Positions 1-11,350 of a DNA stretch of 64,000 nucleotides are shown piece by piece. A model generated the notes under the pieces. That model had not been told where the DNA came from. It did no database searches and was given only the letters and a program-made list of their open reading frames with translations. How positions within the stretch are numbered: the stretch's first letter is position 1; every line of letters begins with the position of its first letter. The translations under genes and the position numbers were made by a program. Source of the DNA: Xenorhabdus budapestensis (lineage in GTDB: Bacteria; Pseudomonadota; Gammaproteobacteria; Enterobacterales; Enterobacteriaceae); NCBI RefSeq assembly GCF_002632465.1, contig NZ_NIBS01000001.1:155830-219829 (forward strand). Reading direction: 5' to 3'.

Positions 1-1259
1 TGAGTACTCTGTTGAAAAATCAGGGTATTGAACTGATCCAAGGATACGATCCTTCCCAACTCGCTCCTGTGCCAGATATGGTGATCATCGGTAACGCTAT
101 GACACGTGGTAATCCTTGTGTTGAGGCGGTTCTGGATCGCGGTATTCCTTATACATCCGGCCCACAGTGGTTACATGATCATGTTTTACCAGAGCGTTGG
201 GTTTTGGCTGTTGCAGGAACACATGGCAAAACAACAACAGCGGGTATGCTGGCGTGGATCTTGGAAGCCTGTGGCTATAAACCGGGATTTCTGATTGGTG
301 GTGTGCCGGGCAATTTTGATGTTTCAGCACAGATTGGTGAAAGCCCGTTTTTCGTGATTGAAGCGGATGAATATGACAGTGCTTTCTTTGATAAACGTTC
401 AAAGTTTGTTCATTATAGCCCTCGTACACTCATCATGAATAATCTTGAATTCGATCATGCTGATATTTTCGAAAATCTGGCTGCCATCCAAAAGCAATTT
501 CACCATCTTGTCAGAATCGTACCGGGCTTGGGTAAAATCCTTGTACCTGATAATGACGTAAATCTGAAACAAGTACTTGGAATGGGATGCTGGAGTGAGT
601 TGGAACACCTCGGGGAAACAGGGGTTTGGCACGTCCAAAAAAACACTCAGGACAGCAGTACTTATCAGGTATACCATCATGGTGAATTAGTGGGTGAAGT
701 TAACTGGTCATTGGTGGGGGAACACAATATGCATAATGGCTTGATGGCTATTGCAGCAGCTCACCATGTAGGAATTCAGCCTAATGATGCCTGTCAGGTA
801 TTAGGTGACTTTATCAATGCTCGTCGCCGACTGGAATTGCTTGGCAGAGTGAATGATATCTCGGTTTATGATGACTTTGCCCATCATCCAACGGCAATTT
901 TGGCGACACTGGAAGCGTTGAGAAGCAAAGCGGGTAGTATGGCGCGCATTCTTGCAGTGCTGGAACCACGTTCAAATACCATGAAATTGGGTATGAGCAA
1001 AAATGATATTGCTCCTTCCTTGGGTCGTGCGGATGAAGTTTTTCTGTTTCAACCTGGTAATATCCAGTGGCAGGTTGCTGAAATTGCGGAACAATGTGTT
1101 CAACCTGTTAGCTGGAGTACGGATATTGACACGTTAGTACGCATGATTGTGGAGGCAGCCCAGCCGGGTGACCACATACTGATCATGAGTAATGGCGGTT
1201 TTGGTGGTATTCATGAGAAATTATTGGCGGCGTTGAATAAGAAAGCACACGCTGCTTAA
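1..1259 (+). CDS. mpl: UDP-N-acetylmuramate:L-Ala-gamma-D-Glu-meso-DAP ligase, 5'-truncated by the window
   Basis: Murein peptide ligase of the Mur ligase family. It recycles cell-wall tripeptide by joining it to UDP-MurNAc in the cytoplasm. The reading frame is open from base 3, and about 40 N-terminal residues seen in E. coli Mpl lie before the window. The ATP-binding loop AGTHGKTTTAG, the Mur signature EADEYDSAFFD and the C-terminal MSNGGFGGIHEKLL are visible. The frame is intact to the TAA at 1257-1259. In E. coli mpl lies near nrdDG rather than beside argR-mdh, so the gene order here differs. Identification is by recalled similarity along the whole visible length. Confidence 0.95.
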   Translation, partial: STLLKNQGIELIQGYDPSQLAPVPDMVIIGNAMTRGNPCVEAVLDRGIPYTSGPQWLHDHVLPERWVLAVAGTHGKTTTAGMLAWILEACGYKPGFLIGGVPGNFDVSAQIGESPFFVIEADEYDSAFFDKRSKFVHYSPRTLIMNNLEFDHADIFENLAAIQKQFHHLVRIVPGLGKILVPDNDVNLKQVLGMGCWSELEHLGETGVWHVQKNTQDSSTYQVYHHGELVGEVNWSLVGEHNMHNGLMAIAAAHHVGIQPNDACQVLGDFINARRRLELLGRVNDISVYDDFAHHPTAILATLEALRSKAGSMARILAVLEPRSNTMKLGMSKNDIAPSLGRADEVFLFQPGNIQWQVAEIAEQCVQPVSWSTDIDTLVRMIVEAAQPGDHILIMSNGGFGGIHEKLLAALNKKAHAA

Positions 1260-1392
1260 TTGATCATAAACGTTGAATTAAGAGGATCGCAATGAGCAGC
1301 GTTCCTCTTGTACAGAACCTATGGCACAATTTTCTCTGGCAAAATGGTATGTAGTGATGCCGTGTTTTTAAATGGTTTTACAGGCGGTTGAT

Positions 1393-1866
<474 letters not shown>

Positions 1867-1900
1867 TCACCATCGTTAAATCCACTTATGAAGCCAATAT

Positions 1901-1927
1901 TATGCAAAAAGTGAATTTTTATGCAAG
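1901..1927 (-). promoter_or_regulatory. Probable ARG box (ArgR operator) upstream of argR
   Basis: The segment TGAAT-TTTT-ATGCA at 1912-1925 fits the ARG box pattern (TGAAT, four A/T, ATTCA) with one changed base in the right half. An overlapping second half-site, TATGCA, lies at 1901-1906. Position just upstream of argR matches known autoregulation. The call rests on pattern only. Confidence 0.45.
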
Positions 1928-2305
1928 GAAGAGAAGAACAAACCCAATAGATCGAATATTTACGTTATTGAGCCTGGTAAATGTATTGTTAATAAAATGG
2001 CATTATTCAGGTAAAGGAGAAAGACAAGTTAATCAACAGAGTAATTAATAAGATAATAGGAATAATTCCTAAAAAAGTGCCTGTTATCTCATTCACAGAC
2101 AAGCATTTTGTCTAAAATAAAAAACTTTAGTGTTCCATCATTGGGCTATTAGGTAGATAATCTGTCTGTTAACAGATTGTTTTAATACGTAGTGATGAGT
2201 AAGGCTGAGAGCTTATTCCATACTTATACTTTGTATGGGAAATATTAAGTCTCTTAACCAGACAGGTTTAAGTTTTTTACAGCACTTATTTAAAGGAGTA
2301 TCAGG
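1928..2305. other. Intergenic region between argR and mdh
   Basis: About 380 bp of AT-rich DNA with no open frame worth calling. It must hold the mdh promoter. The mdh ribosome-binding site AAGGAG is at 2293-2298. I could not assign CRP or ArcA sites confidently. Confidence 0.6.
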
Positions 2306-3244
2306 ATGAAAGTTGCAGTTCTCGGTGCAGCCGGTGGTATTGGTCAGGCACTTGCCCTTCTACTCAAGACCCAGCTTCCTTCAGGTTCAGAACTTTCCTT
2401 GTATGACATTGCTCCGGTGACCCCTGGTGTAGCTGCCGATCTGAGCCATATCCCAACAGCTGTGAAGGTCACTGGTTTTGCTGGTGAAGATGCAACTCCT
2501 GCATTGGTAGGAGCGGATGTTGTATTGATTTCTGCAGGTGTAGCACGTAAACCTGGTATGGATCGTTCAGATCTGTTCAATATTAATGCAGGAATTATCC
2601 GTAATCTGGTTCAACAGATTGCTAAAACATGTCCAAAAGCATTAATCGGAATTATTACCAACCCTGTGAACACCACTGTGGCAATCGCTGCCGAAGTGCT
2701 GAAAAAAGAGGGGGTTTACGACAAGAATCGTCTGTTTGGCGTAACTACTCTGGATATTATCCGTTCTAATACGTTTGTGGCAGAACTGAAAGGTAAGAAA
2801 CCAGAAGAGTTGGAAATTCCTGTTATCGGCGGTCACTCTGGCGTAACTATTCTGCCATTACTGTCTCAGATCCCGGGTGTCAGCTTCACTGATGAAGAAG
2901 TGGAAGCGTTGACGAAACGTATTCAGAATGCAGGTACTGAAGTTGTTGAAGCAAAAGCAGGTGGTGGATCTGCAACTTTGTCTATGGGTCAAGCAGCAGC
3001 ACGTCTGGGCCTTTCTTTGATCCGTGGTTTGCAGGGTGAAAGCAATGTTATTGAATGCTGTTACGTAGAAGGTGACGGCAAATATGCTCGTTTCTTCGCA
3101 CAACCTGTTCGTTTGGGTAAAAATGGTATCGAAGAACGTTTAGATATTGGTCGATTGAGTGAGTTTGAACAGAAAGCATTGGATAATATGCTGGACGTTC
3201 TGAAAAAAGATATTGAATTAGGCGAAAGATTTATTAATGGTTAA
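2306..3244 (+). CDS. mdh: Malate dehydrogenase
   Basis: NAD-dependent interconversion of malate and oxaloacetate in the TCA cycle. The 312 residues match the E. coli length. The N-terminal NAD-binding glycine motif GAAGGIG is at residues 7-13, the substrate-binding arginines lie in [14 protein letters not shown], and the catalytic histidine is in IGGHSG near residue 177. A strong AAGGAG ribosome-binding site precedes the ATG. The gene is followed by an intrinsic terminator and is monocistronic. Confidence 0.98.
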   Translation: MKVAVLGAAGGIGQALALLLKTQLPSGSELSLYDIAPVTPGVAADLSHIPTAVKVTGFAGEDATPALVGADVVLISAGVARKPGMDRSDLFNINAGIIRNLVQQIAKTCPKALIGIITNPVNTTVAIAAEVLKKEGVYDKNRLFGVTTLDIIRSNTFVAELKGKKPEELEIPVIGGHSGVTILPLLSQIPGVSFTDEEVEALTKRIQNAGTEVVEAKAGGGSATLSMGQAAARLGLSLIRGLQGESNVIECCYVEGDGKYARFFAQPVRLGKNGIEERLDIGRLSEFEQKALDNMLDVLKKDIELGERFING

Positions 3245-3300
3245 TTCAATTAATTCTTAATTTATTAATATACGAATTAACTTAAATATATTAGATAACG

Positions 3301-3335
3301 AAAACCGCTAGTTTAAAAAAAGCTAGCGGTTTTTC
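3301..3335 (+). terminator. Rho-independent terminator after mdh
   Basis: Perfect 11-bp stem, AAAACCGCTAG at 3301-3311 paired with CTAGCGGTTTT at 3323-3333, followed by a T-rich tract. It may also serve the convergent sfsB from the other side. Confidence 0.9.
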
Positions 3336-3360
3336 TTTCAACAATTATATTGGTAGCTAA

Positions 3361-3624
3361 TTATTCTTTTTTCTCTCTTATTTTCCTTTCTAATAACTCT
3401 CCAGTATGAGGATTGAAATAACGGCTTGGCCATATTTCAGACGGATGAATACCTAAGTAGTTTGCTATTATCCATTCTCCCTTGGGCCACGAGCGAGAAA
3501 GAGTATTCGCCAAAGTTGATGAGCTTAGTCCTGATTCACGAGAAACAGCGGCCAGAGTTGTTCCACGTTTACGTAAAGCAGCAATAATATCAGCAGGATG
3601 CCAATCCGATTTCATAGAAATCAT
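3361..3624 (-). CDS. sfsB: Ner-like transcriptional regulator SfsB (Nlp)
   Basis: Small 87-residue helix-turn-helix protein of the Ner/Nlp family, related to the phage Mu negative regulator Ner. Diagnostic matches to E. coli SfsB are DWHPADIIAALRKRGTT and LSSSTLANTLSRSWPKGE, with the IWPSRY block near the end. The ATG at 3624 has an AAAGGA ribosome-binding site. In E. coli sfsB lies between ispB and murA. Here it keeps the link to ispB but is separated from it by two Mu-type DNA-binding genes, and murA is absent. Targets are unknown, and the E. coli role in maltose-gene activation is only loosely defined. Confidence 0.92.
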   Translation of the reverse strand: MISMKSDWHPADIIAALRKRGTTLAAVSRESGLSSSTLANTLSRSWPKGEWIIANYLGIHPSEIWPSRYFNPHTGELLERKIREKKE

Positions 3625-3811
3625 TTTTTTAATCCTTTCCTATTAAATTTAGAGCCACATTAGTGGTATAACTAAAGCGTTAGAGTGAAATTAATAACGA
3701 ACATGGATCTGTTATTAAGAAAATAAAATAACATTATTTTTTCTAAAAATATTTTTAATTTTTTCTTAATAACTTCTTTTTTGAACTTGGTTACAAAAAT
3801 AGAGAAACATT

Positions 3812-4159
3812 ATGAAAAAAGAGTGGTATACGGCAATGGAGTTGACCGGTGTAGGTGAGTTACCTAGATCACCACAAGGAGTCAATGCCAGAGCCAAACG
3901 TGAAGAGTGGTTGAGACAAAAACGAACAGGTGTTCAGGGAAGAGCAATTGAATATCACTATTCATGTTTTCCTGAATCAACATTGGCCGCTCTGGAGCTT
4001 AATGAAATATCACCTGAATATCAGGTTCAGAAACAAGACCCTCTATCCATTTGGGTAAGTGCGTTTAATTTACTCACGGATGAAGAAAAGGAGGTAATTA
4101 CAGAAGTGATACTACGAGATGGAATAAGAAGTTTTTTGGAAAAAATTATAGCTACCTGA
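3812..4159 (+). CDS. Mu-type HTH DNA-binding protein, copy 1
   Basis: A 115-residue protein whose first 60 residues have the Mu transposase/repressor DNA-binding fold (HTH_Tnp_Mu_1 type). Visible features are the start KKEWYTAMEL, a SPQGVNARAKRE turn, and a basic RTGVQGRAIEYHY strand. No transposase catalytic (DDE) domain follows. The C-terminal 40 residues form a predicted helical domain, KQDPLSIWVSAFNLLTDEEK, shared with the next gene. It probably acts as a standalone regulator. It is divergent from the Ner-like sfsB, an arrangement resembling a Mu immunity region. Function is inferred. Confidence 0.8.
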   Translation: MKKEWYTAMELTGVGELPRSPQGVNARAKREEWLRQKRTGVQGRAIEYHYSCFPESTLAALELNEISPEYQVQKQDPLSIWVSAFNLLTDEEKEVITEVILRDGIRSFLEKIIAT

Positions 4160-4234
4160 GGCAGCTTTTGAAAAGCTAAATGCTTAAAATTTGGCTTCCT
4201 CTTTACTGCTCCGGTATAAAGCGAGGAGAGAGAG

Positions 4235-4615
4235 ATGAAAAAAGAATGGTATTCTGCAAAGGAACTCATTGGCCTCGCTGGCCTGCCATCGTCTCCCCAA
4301 GGAGTGAACCTGATGGCAAGACGTGAAGGCTGGGAACAACGCCGTAAGCGTGGAGTGCAGGGAAAAGCACTAGAATATCATATCAATAGCTTGCCCGAAG
4401 ATGTTTTGAGTGTACTGACTGTCAGTGAGAACTCGGTTGAGCATTATCGGAACAAACGACAGGATCCGTTTATGATTTGGGTGGAAGCTTATTATCAATT
4501 GACCAAGCCAGAAAGGGAGCGAATGGTTAAGTTCATTTTACGTAAAGGACTTACCAGCATTGTTCAATATGTAGGAATTCAAGAGGTTGAAAACAAAGGG
4601 AGTATCCCAGACTGA
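4235..4615 (+). CDS. Mu-type HTH DNA-binding protein, copy 2
   Basis: A 126-residue paralogue of the preceding gene, starting 75 bp after its stop with a strong GGAGAGAGAG ribosome-binding site. It shares the N-terminal MKKEWYSAKELIGL block, SPQGVN turn, GVQGKALEYH basic strand, and the C-terminal KRQDPFMIWVEAYYQLT helix. The tandem pair looks like an old duplication that has diverged. Its TGA stop lies inside the inverted repeat that ends the unit. Function is unknown; a DNA-binding regulator is the most conservative reading. Confidence 0.8.
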   Translation: MKKEWYSAKELIGLAGLPSSPQGVNLMARREGWEQRRKRGVQGKALEYHINSLPEDVLSVLTVSENSVEHYRNKRQDPFMIWVEAYYQLTKPERERMVKFILRKGLTSIVQYVGIQEVENKGSIPD

Positions 4616-4630
4616 ATAGTCTGGGATACT
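4601..4630. terminator. Hairpin between the convergent HTH gene and ispB
   Basis: Perfect 13-bp inverted repeat, AGTATCCCAGACT at 4601-4613 and AGTCTGGGATACT at 4618-4630, with a 4-base loop. It overlaps the stop codon of the upstream gene. T-tracts on either side are weak, so termination may be bidirectional but inefficient. Confidence 0.65.
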
Positions 4631-4660
4631 TATACCCAGGGTATACTATCTGGGTCTGGC

Positions 4661-5632
4661 TCAGGAACGTCGCTGTACAGCGATGTGGGCTAATCCCACA
4701 AGGGCCGCTTTGTATGGAGACTCATCAAGCACTTGTAACGCTGAAATTGCTTTATCTGCTTCTTCCTCCGCCCGTTGGCGGGTGTAATCAAGTGAACCGC
4801 ACTGTTTCATCGTTGTAAGCACAGTATCCAGTAAATGGCGGCCATTGCCTTTTTCAATAGCTTCGCGGATCAGTGCTGACTGTTCAGGCGTTCCGTGATT
4901 CATAGCGTGTAAGAGGGGAAGCGTTGGTTTACCTTCATTTAAATCATCTCCGGTGTTTTTTCCAAGTGTATTATCATCGGAATTGTAGTCTAACAGGTCA
5001 TCAATCAATTGAAATGCAGTACCAAGATAGCGACCATAATCACGTAGTGCCTCTTCTTGCTCTGGAGTGGCATTAGACAAAATAGCGGGAGAATGGGCGG
5101 CTACCTCAAACAAACGCGCAGTTTTACTGTAAATGACACGCATGTAGTCATCTTCTGAAATGTTCGGATCATTACAGTTCATCAACTGCATCACTTCACC
5201 TTCAGCGATAACATTCGTGGCGTCAGACATCAATTTCAGCACTCGCATGGAGTTGAGGTCTGTCATCATCTGAAACGAGCGAGTATAGATAAAATCACCA
5301 ACCAATACGCTGGCTGCGTTGCCATACATAGCATTGGCAGTTGCTTTACCGCGGCGCATATCGGACTCATCTACGACATCATCATGGAGTAGGGTTGCTG
5401 TGTGAATAAATTCGATCAGGGCAGCAATTTTGATATGTTTTTCTCCCTCATAATGCAGTGCCTTACCAGCCAACACTGCGATCATTGGGCGAATACGTTT
5501 ACCACCGCCGCTGATAATGTAGTAGCCAAGCTGGTTGATTAGCGCTACATCAGAATTTAATTGGTTAAGAATTGTTTCATTAACCGCTGCCATATCATCA
5601 GCTGTAAGTTTAATTATCGATTCTAAGTTCAT
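4661..5632 (-). CDS. ispB: Octaprenyl diphosphate synthase
   Basis: Trans-prenyltransferase that makes the polyprenyl side chain of ubiquinone and menaquinone. The 323 residues match E. coli IspB. The first aspartate-rich motif DDVVD is at residues 84-88, the second DDLLD lies near residue 211, and the GGGKRIRP substrate-binding block sits at 42-49. It is divergent from rplU, as in E. coli. Confidence 0.97.
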   Translation of the reverse strand: MNLESIIKLTADDMAAVNETILNQLNSDVALINQLGYYIISGGGKRIRPMIAVLAGKALHYEGEKHIKIAALIEFIHTATLLHDDVVDESDMRRGKATANAMYGNAASVLVGDFIYTRSFQMMTDLNSMRVLKLMSDATNVIAEGEVMQLMNCNDPNISEDDYMRVIYSKTARLFEVAAHSPAILSNATPEQEEALRDYGRYLGTAFQLIDDLLDYNSDDNTLGKNTGDDLNEGKPTLPLLHAMNHGTPEQSALIREAIEKGNGRHLLDTVLTTMKQCGSLDYTRQRAEEEADKAISALQVLDESPYKAALVGLAHIAVQRRS

Positions 5633-5885
5633 GTTTTAGCTTCGGACTCTGATTCAGAGCTGTGCTCATTAATTAGTATATCAATAGATATCACGGTATA
5701 TTGATTGTACTTGAAAAAACGTTCAAATAAATGACAATCGAAAAACTCGGCTTTTTTCTCCTCTGTTCTAATTCTGCTCTTGTCTTCCAAGCGGTTTTTG
5801 CGTAGAATTCGCGCCCTATTGTGAATATTTTTTATAGCGCGCTCTGGAAAGAATTTTAGGGGGGTGCGCGGAAAGCGGAGTTTAT

Positions 5886-6194
5886 ATGTACGCGGTTTTC
5901 CAAAGTGGTGGTAAACAACACCGAGTAAGCGAAGGTCAAACTATTCGCTTGGAAAAGCTGGACATCGCAACAGGTGAAACTGTTGAGTTTGACCAGGTTC
6001 TGATGGTCGCTAATGGTGAAGACATCAAAATCGGCGCTCCAGTAGTTGAAGGCGTTAAAGTTAAAGCTGAAGTTGTTGCGCACGGTCGTGGTGAGAAAGT
6101 TAAAATCGTTAAGTTTCGTCGTCGTAAACACAGCCGTAAGCAGCAGGGCCACCGTCAGTGGTTCACTGATGTTAAAATCACTGGCATCGCTTAA
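5886..6194 (+). CDS. rplU: 50S ribosomal protein L21
   Basis: 102-residue large-subunit protein binding 23S rRNA. It starts [14 protein letters not shown] and has the basic [14 protein letters not shown] segment near residue 80, both typical of L21. It heads the rplU-rpmA pair with a 20-bp gap to rpmA. The 253-bp gap upstream carries the divergent ispB and rplU promoters. Confidence 0.98.
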   Translation: MYAVFQSGGKQHRVSEGQTIRLEKLDIATGETVEFDQVLMVANGEDIKIGAPVVEGVKVKAEVVAHGRGEKVKIVKFRRRKHSRKQQGHRQWFTDVKITGIA

Positions 6195-6202
6195 GATATT
6201 AG

Positions 6203-7772
<1,570 letters not shown>

Positions 7773-7801
7773 GTTTTCACACCAGATATACAAATGATGG
7801 A

Positions 7802-7828
7802 AAAGGGCGTATTTGAAGCGCCCTTTTT
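7802..7828. terminator. Bidirectional terminator between obgE and dacB
   Basis: Stem AAAGGGCG at 7802-7809 paired with CGCCCTTT at 7819-7826, flanked by T's on the plus strand and A's before the stem. It lies between two convergent genes and can serve both. Confidence 0.85.
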
Positions 7829-7854
7829 TCTTATTCTCTCTGAAGGCATTTTCA

Positions 7855-9303
7855 TCAATTGTTTTTGTATAGCGATTTATATAAATGGCTTTCAAAACGG
7901 GTAAGAGGAACACGGCGCTGACGATGATTTTCAGGAGAGACGGAGTAAGACGAAATAAATTGGACAAAAGCGATCTGTTGTCCGCTGGCAGCGTTCATAA
8001 AGCCAGCAAGATTATATACACCTTGTAGTGACCCTGTTTTCGCAAAAACTTTGCCATTAACTCCAGCTTCATGCAAGCCGGGACGATAGGCTAAAGTACC
8101 ATCATAACCTGCTTGCGGCAGCATGGAGATAAAATCCAGTTCATTATTGTGCTGGGCAATGAATTGTAAAATCTCCATCATTGTTGAAGGAGTGATAAGA
8201 TCATGGCGTGAAAGGCCGGAACCATCAACTAAGACAGTATTATCAAGATCAATACCTGCTTTTTGTTTTAAGATCTGACGAACAGCATCAGAGCCGGAGC
8301 GCCAGGTACCGGGAACGTTAAAGTAATAATGCCCCAAGGTGCGAAAAACGGTATCGGCTATCATGTTATCTGACTTTTTCAGCATGATTCTGAGCAGGTC
8401 ATGTAAAGGTGCTGATTGATTCAATGTGAGGATCTTTTCTGGTTGTTCAGGGAGCGATTGACGTCGTAGATGACCTTTTAGTTCAATTCCAGCAAGATGT
8501 AGTTCATTTTTCAGAATAGCACCCACATAGCTTGCTCCATTCTGGATAGCAAATGCCAGTGGCAAGGGTTCGCTACGTTGTGTCAGGCAGCCAGTTAGCG
8601 TATATCGGTTCAATTCTCCTGTTGTCACATCAAGTTCACAATACTTTGTTTCTGGAGAACCTTTCGCAAGTGTTTTTACTTCACTGAATACATTGACAGG
8701 ATAATACGAAGGAACATGGACAGTGGCTAATGTATCAGCTTGTTCAGCGCTGTAGAGTAAGACTGAAAAACAGTTCTTATCCACAATGGCGGCGGCAGGA
8801 GGAGCACTAAAACATTGTGTCATATCATTCCATACCCAGCCGGGTGCTTTATCGTGGCTGGAAAAAATGGAAATATCTATGATGAGATCCCCATCAATCT
8901 GCTGTACACCAGACTGTTTTAACTCTTCTACCATATTGCGCAGTTGTGTGCGTGTTAGCGATGGATCACCAACGAAACGGGCAATAAGATTGCCCTTTAA
9001 TCTGCCATCTTCAACATTAGCGTCACTCTCTAATGTAGTGACAAAACGGAAATCTTTGCCAAGCTGTAATAAGGCAGCTAATGCTGTCACAATTTTCTGA
9101 GTACTGGCAGGTAATGCCAATTGCTGTCCATGATAATCAATGATAGGTATTTTTTCGCCGACTTTCTGGGCGATAAATGAAAAATTGGTTCCCGCTGGCA
9201 AATATTGAATATTTTCTTCAATTGAAGAGGCATTCGCACTGAAAATACTCAGGCTCAAACTGAGCATCCAAGCTATTCTGCTGGTAATTTTTAAAAGAGC
9301 CAT
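7855..9303 (-). CDS. dacB: D-alanyl-D-alanine carboxypeptidase/endopeptidase PBP4
   Basis: Periplasmic low-molecular-weight penicillin-binding protein that trims and cleaves peptidoglycan cross-links. The start is set at the ATG ending at 9303, giving a signal peptide (MALLKITSRIAWMLSLSLSI, then FSANA). The longer upstream frame has no family match. The 482 residues compare with 477 in E. coli. Active-site motifs are SxxK (PASTQKIV near residue 65), SxN (KKSDNMIAD) and KTG (AKTGSLQGVYN). It is divergent from greA, as in E. coli. Confidence 0.95.
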   Translation of the reverse strand: MALLKITSRIAWMLSLSLSIFSANASSIEENIQYLPAGTNFSFIAQKVGEKIPIIDYHGQQLALPASTQKIVTALAALLQLGKDFRFVTTLESDANVEDGRLKGNLIARFVGDPSLTRTQLRNMVEELKQSGVQQIDGDLIIDISIFSSHDKAPGWVWNDMTQCFSAPPAAAIVDKNCFSVLLYSAEQADTLATVHVPSYYPVNVFSEVKTLAKGSPETKYCELDVTTGELNRYTLTGCLTQRSEPLPLAFAIQNGASYVGAILKNELHLAGIELKGHLRRQSLPEQPEKILTLNQSAPLHDLLRIMLKKSDNMIADTVFRTLGHYYFNVPGTWRSGSDAVRQILKQKAGIDLDNTVLVDGSGLSRHDLITPSTMMEILQFIAQHNNELDFISMLPQAGYDGTLAYRPGLHEAGVNGKVFAKTGSLQGVYNLAGFMNAASGQQIAFVQFISSYSVSPENHRQRRVPLTRFESHLYKSLYKNN

Positions 9304-9618
9304 AGATCTCGCATATAAACGTGGATGTATTCCGATAATATTTGTATCAATAATACTAAGATGCAATTCAGGAAAAAGTAAACGATGATCCATCATCAAC
9401 TCTACGTTAAAATGATAGATTAGCAGTTTAAATATGTATGTGAACTATCAGCGTATTCTGCAGTTTACGCTTCTTTTATTGTCTGGAAGCCCGCCTGATA
9501 GGGTGTGCTCATTGTGTTGTAGTCTATTGCAAGATACTGTTATTGCAAGAGAAGTGATGTTATTGCAAAAATCAGGAAGATGTTGTCTGGGCTTAGGATT
9601 GATTTAGAGGTTTGATAA
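9304..9618. other. dacB-greA divergent intergenic region
   Basis: 315 bp holding the promoters of both genes. In E. coli the greA leader yields the small RNA GraL. A comparable leader may exist here, but I could not identify a matching structure by eye, so none is called. Confidence 0.5.
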
Positions 9619-10095
9619 ATGAAACAAATTCCGATGACGGTACGTGGCGCAGATAAATTGCGCGAAGAATTAGAATATCTGAAAAATGTACGTCGCCCTC
9701 AAATTATTGCTGCAATCGCTGAGGCGCGTGAGCACGGTGACTTGAAAGAAAATGCTGAATATCACGCTGCTCGTGAGCAACAGGGATTCTGTGAAGGCCG
9801 TATTCAAGAAATTGAAGCTAAACTTTCTAATGCACAAGTGATCGATATCACTAAGATGACCAACAATGGCCGTGTGATTTTTGGTTCAACGGTAACGGTA
9901 TTGAATGTTGATTCTGATGAAGAACAGACTTACCGCATTGTGGGGGACGATGAAGCGAATATCAAAGAAAACCTGCTTTCGGTTAACTCGCCCATCGCCC
10001 GTGGTTTAATTGGCAAAGAAGTGGATGACGTTGCTGTGATCGATACTCCGGGTGGCAAAGTGGAATATGAAGTTTTGAGCGTCGAGTATATTTGA
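9619..10095 (+). CDS. greA: Transcript cleavage factor GreA
   Basis: Rescues backtracked RNA polymerase by stimulating transcript cleavage. The 158 residues match the family. The N-terminal coiled coil includes the acidic tip in [17 protein letters not shown] (Asp and Glu near residues 41-44). The C-terminal FKBP-like domain ends [11 protein letters not shown]. It is followed by a strong terminator. Confidence 0.98.
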   Translation: MKQIPMTVRGADKLREELEYLKNVRRPQIIAAIAEAREHGDLKENAEYHAAREQQGFCEGRIQEIEAKLSNAQVIDITKMTNNGRVIFGSTVTVLNVDSDEEQTYRIVGDDEANIKENLLSVNSPIARGLIGKEVDDVAVIDTPGGKVEYEVLSVEYI

Positions 10096-10182
10096 TATTC
10101 AATTTAAAGGTTGAATTAACTTTCCCGCTCGTAGGGTGGGGAAGGGCATAGAAAGTGGCCATTATATGTTGATGATGGGAAT

Positions 10183-10208
10183 AAAAAGGCCTGATTTGGC
10201 CTTTTTTA
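10183..10208. terminator. Bidirectional terminator between greA and yhbY
   Basis: Perfect stem AAAAAGGCC at 10183-10191 with GGCCTTTTT at 10198-10206 and a TGATTT loop. It is A-rich before and T-rich after, so it can serve both convergent genes. Confidence 0.92.
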
Positions 10209-10246
10209 TCATAGTAGAATGGCACTTTTGTATAAGTATGTTGAGA

Positions 10247-10540
10247 TTATTTCGGTAAACTAATCTTGCGCTCTTCCGATGGGCGGTAGAGAACTAGCAT
10301 TTTTCCAATAATTTGCACATTATATGCGCCAGTTTCACGAACAATAGCTTCCGCGATCAAAGTTTTGATTTCACGGTCTTCGCCTGCAACTTTGACTTTG
10401 ATAAGCTCGTGATGCGAAAGGGTTTGTTCGATTTCGGCCAATACTCCTTCAGTCAGTCCGTTGTTACCGATCATAACAACAGGCTTTAATGAATGAGCGA
10501 GGCTTTTCAGGTATTGCACTTGTTTCTTGTTAAGAGTCAT
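10247..10540 (-). CDS. yhbY: CRM-domain RNA-binding protein YhbY
   Basis: 97-residue ribosome assembly factor associated with pre-50S particles. The single CRM domain shows the signature MIGNNGLTEGVLAEIE near residues 22-37, and the start MTLNKKQVQYLKSLAH is typical. It is divergent from rlmE, as in E. coli. Confidence 0.95.
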   Translation of the reverse strand: MTLNKKQVQYLKSLAHSLKPVVMIGNNGLTEGVLAEIEQTLSHHELIKVKVAGEDREIKTLIAEAIVRETGAYNVQIIGKMLVLYRPSEERKISLPK

Positions 10541-10673
10541 CGTTTTTTTGCTTAGTTGGGATTGAAAACGACATATTCTACCGCCATCTCTTATCTATCA
10601 CCATAAGTGTGTGGTGTGGTTTGATAAGAGAGTGCAAAAATAGGACTCTCTATTAGTATAGTTGGAAAGAACA

Positions 10674-11303
10674 ATGGCCAATAAAAAACGTTCAGCAAGC
10701 TCAAGTCGCTGGTTGCAGGAACATTTTAGTGATAAATATGTTCTTCAGGCGCAGAAAAAAGGGCTTCGCTCCCGTGCTTGGTTTAAACTTGATGAGATAC
10801 AGCAAAGCGACAAAATTTTTAAACTGGGCATGACCGTTGTTGATTTAGGCGCTGCTCCAGGTGGGTGGTCTCAGTACGTAGTCAGTCAGATTGGTGATCG
10901 TGGTCGGGTAATTGCCTGCGATCTTTTGCCAATGGATCCCATTGTCGGAGTTGATTTCCTACAGGGGGACTTTCGTGATGAACTTATATTGAAAACATTG
11001 CTTGAGAGGGTTGGTGATAATAAAGTCCAGGTCGTCATGTCGGATATGGCTCCCAATATGAGTGGAACCCCCGCGGTCGATATTCCTCGATCCATGTATC
11101 TGGTTGAGTTAGCGTTGGATATGTGTCGTGATGTGCTGGCCCCTGGGGGTAGTTTTATCGTCAAAGTGTTTCAGGGAGAGGGCTTTGATGAGTACCTGAG
11201 GGAAATACGCTCCCTTTTTACGAAAGTTAAAATTCGTAAACCAGACGCTTCGCGGGCACGATCACGTGAAGTATACATTGTAGCTACAGGGCGGAAAGTG
11301 TAG
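10674..11303 (+). CDS. rlmE: 23S rRNA 2'-O-ribose U2552 methyltransferase RlmE (FtsJ/RrmJ)
   Basis: SAM-dependent heat-shock methyltransferase acting on the 50S A-loop. The start is placed at ATG 10674 ([17 protein letters not shown]), not the in-frame TTG 12 bases earlier, giving 209 residues as in E. coli. The SAM motif [11 protein letters not shown] is visible. The K-D-K-E catalytic tetrad is expected; the Lys near residue 38, the Asp of SDMAPNMSG and the Lys of [14 protein letters not shown] are visible. It is followed after 47 bp by ftsH, a conserved operon. Confidence 0.96.
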   Translation: MANKKRSASSSRWLQEHFSDKYVLQAQKKGLRSRAWFKLDEIQQSDKIFKLGMTVVDLGAAPGGWSQYVVSQIGDRGRVIACDLLPMDPIVGVDFLQGDFRDELILKTLLERVGDNKVQVVMSDMAPNMSGTPAVDIPRSMYLVELALDMCRDVLAPGGSFIVKVFQGEGFDEYLREIRSLFTKVKIRKPDASRARSREVYIVATGRKV

Positions 11304-11350
11304 TACCCTGCTGCTATTTGTTAACACAGTTGTAATATGAGGTTAATCCC

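Noticed and set aside
3361-4615. Reading the Ner-like and Mu-type genes as a Mu prophage end
   Set aside because: No transposase catalytic domain, MuB, or Mu structural genes follow; only small DNA-binding proteins are present among housekeeping genes.
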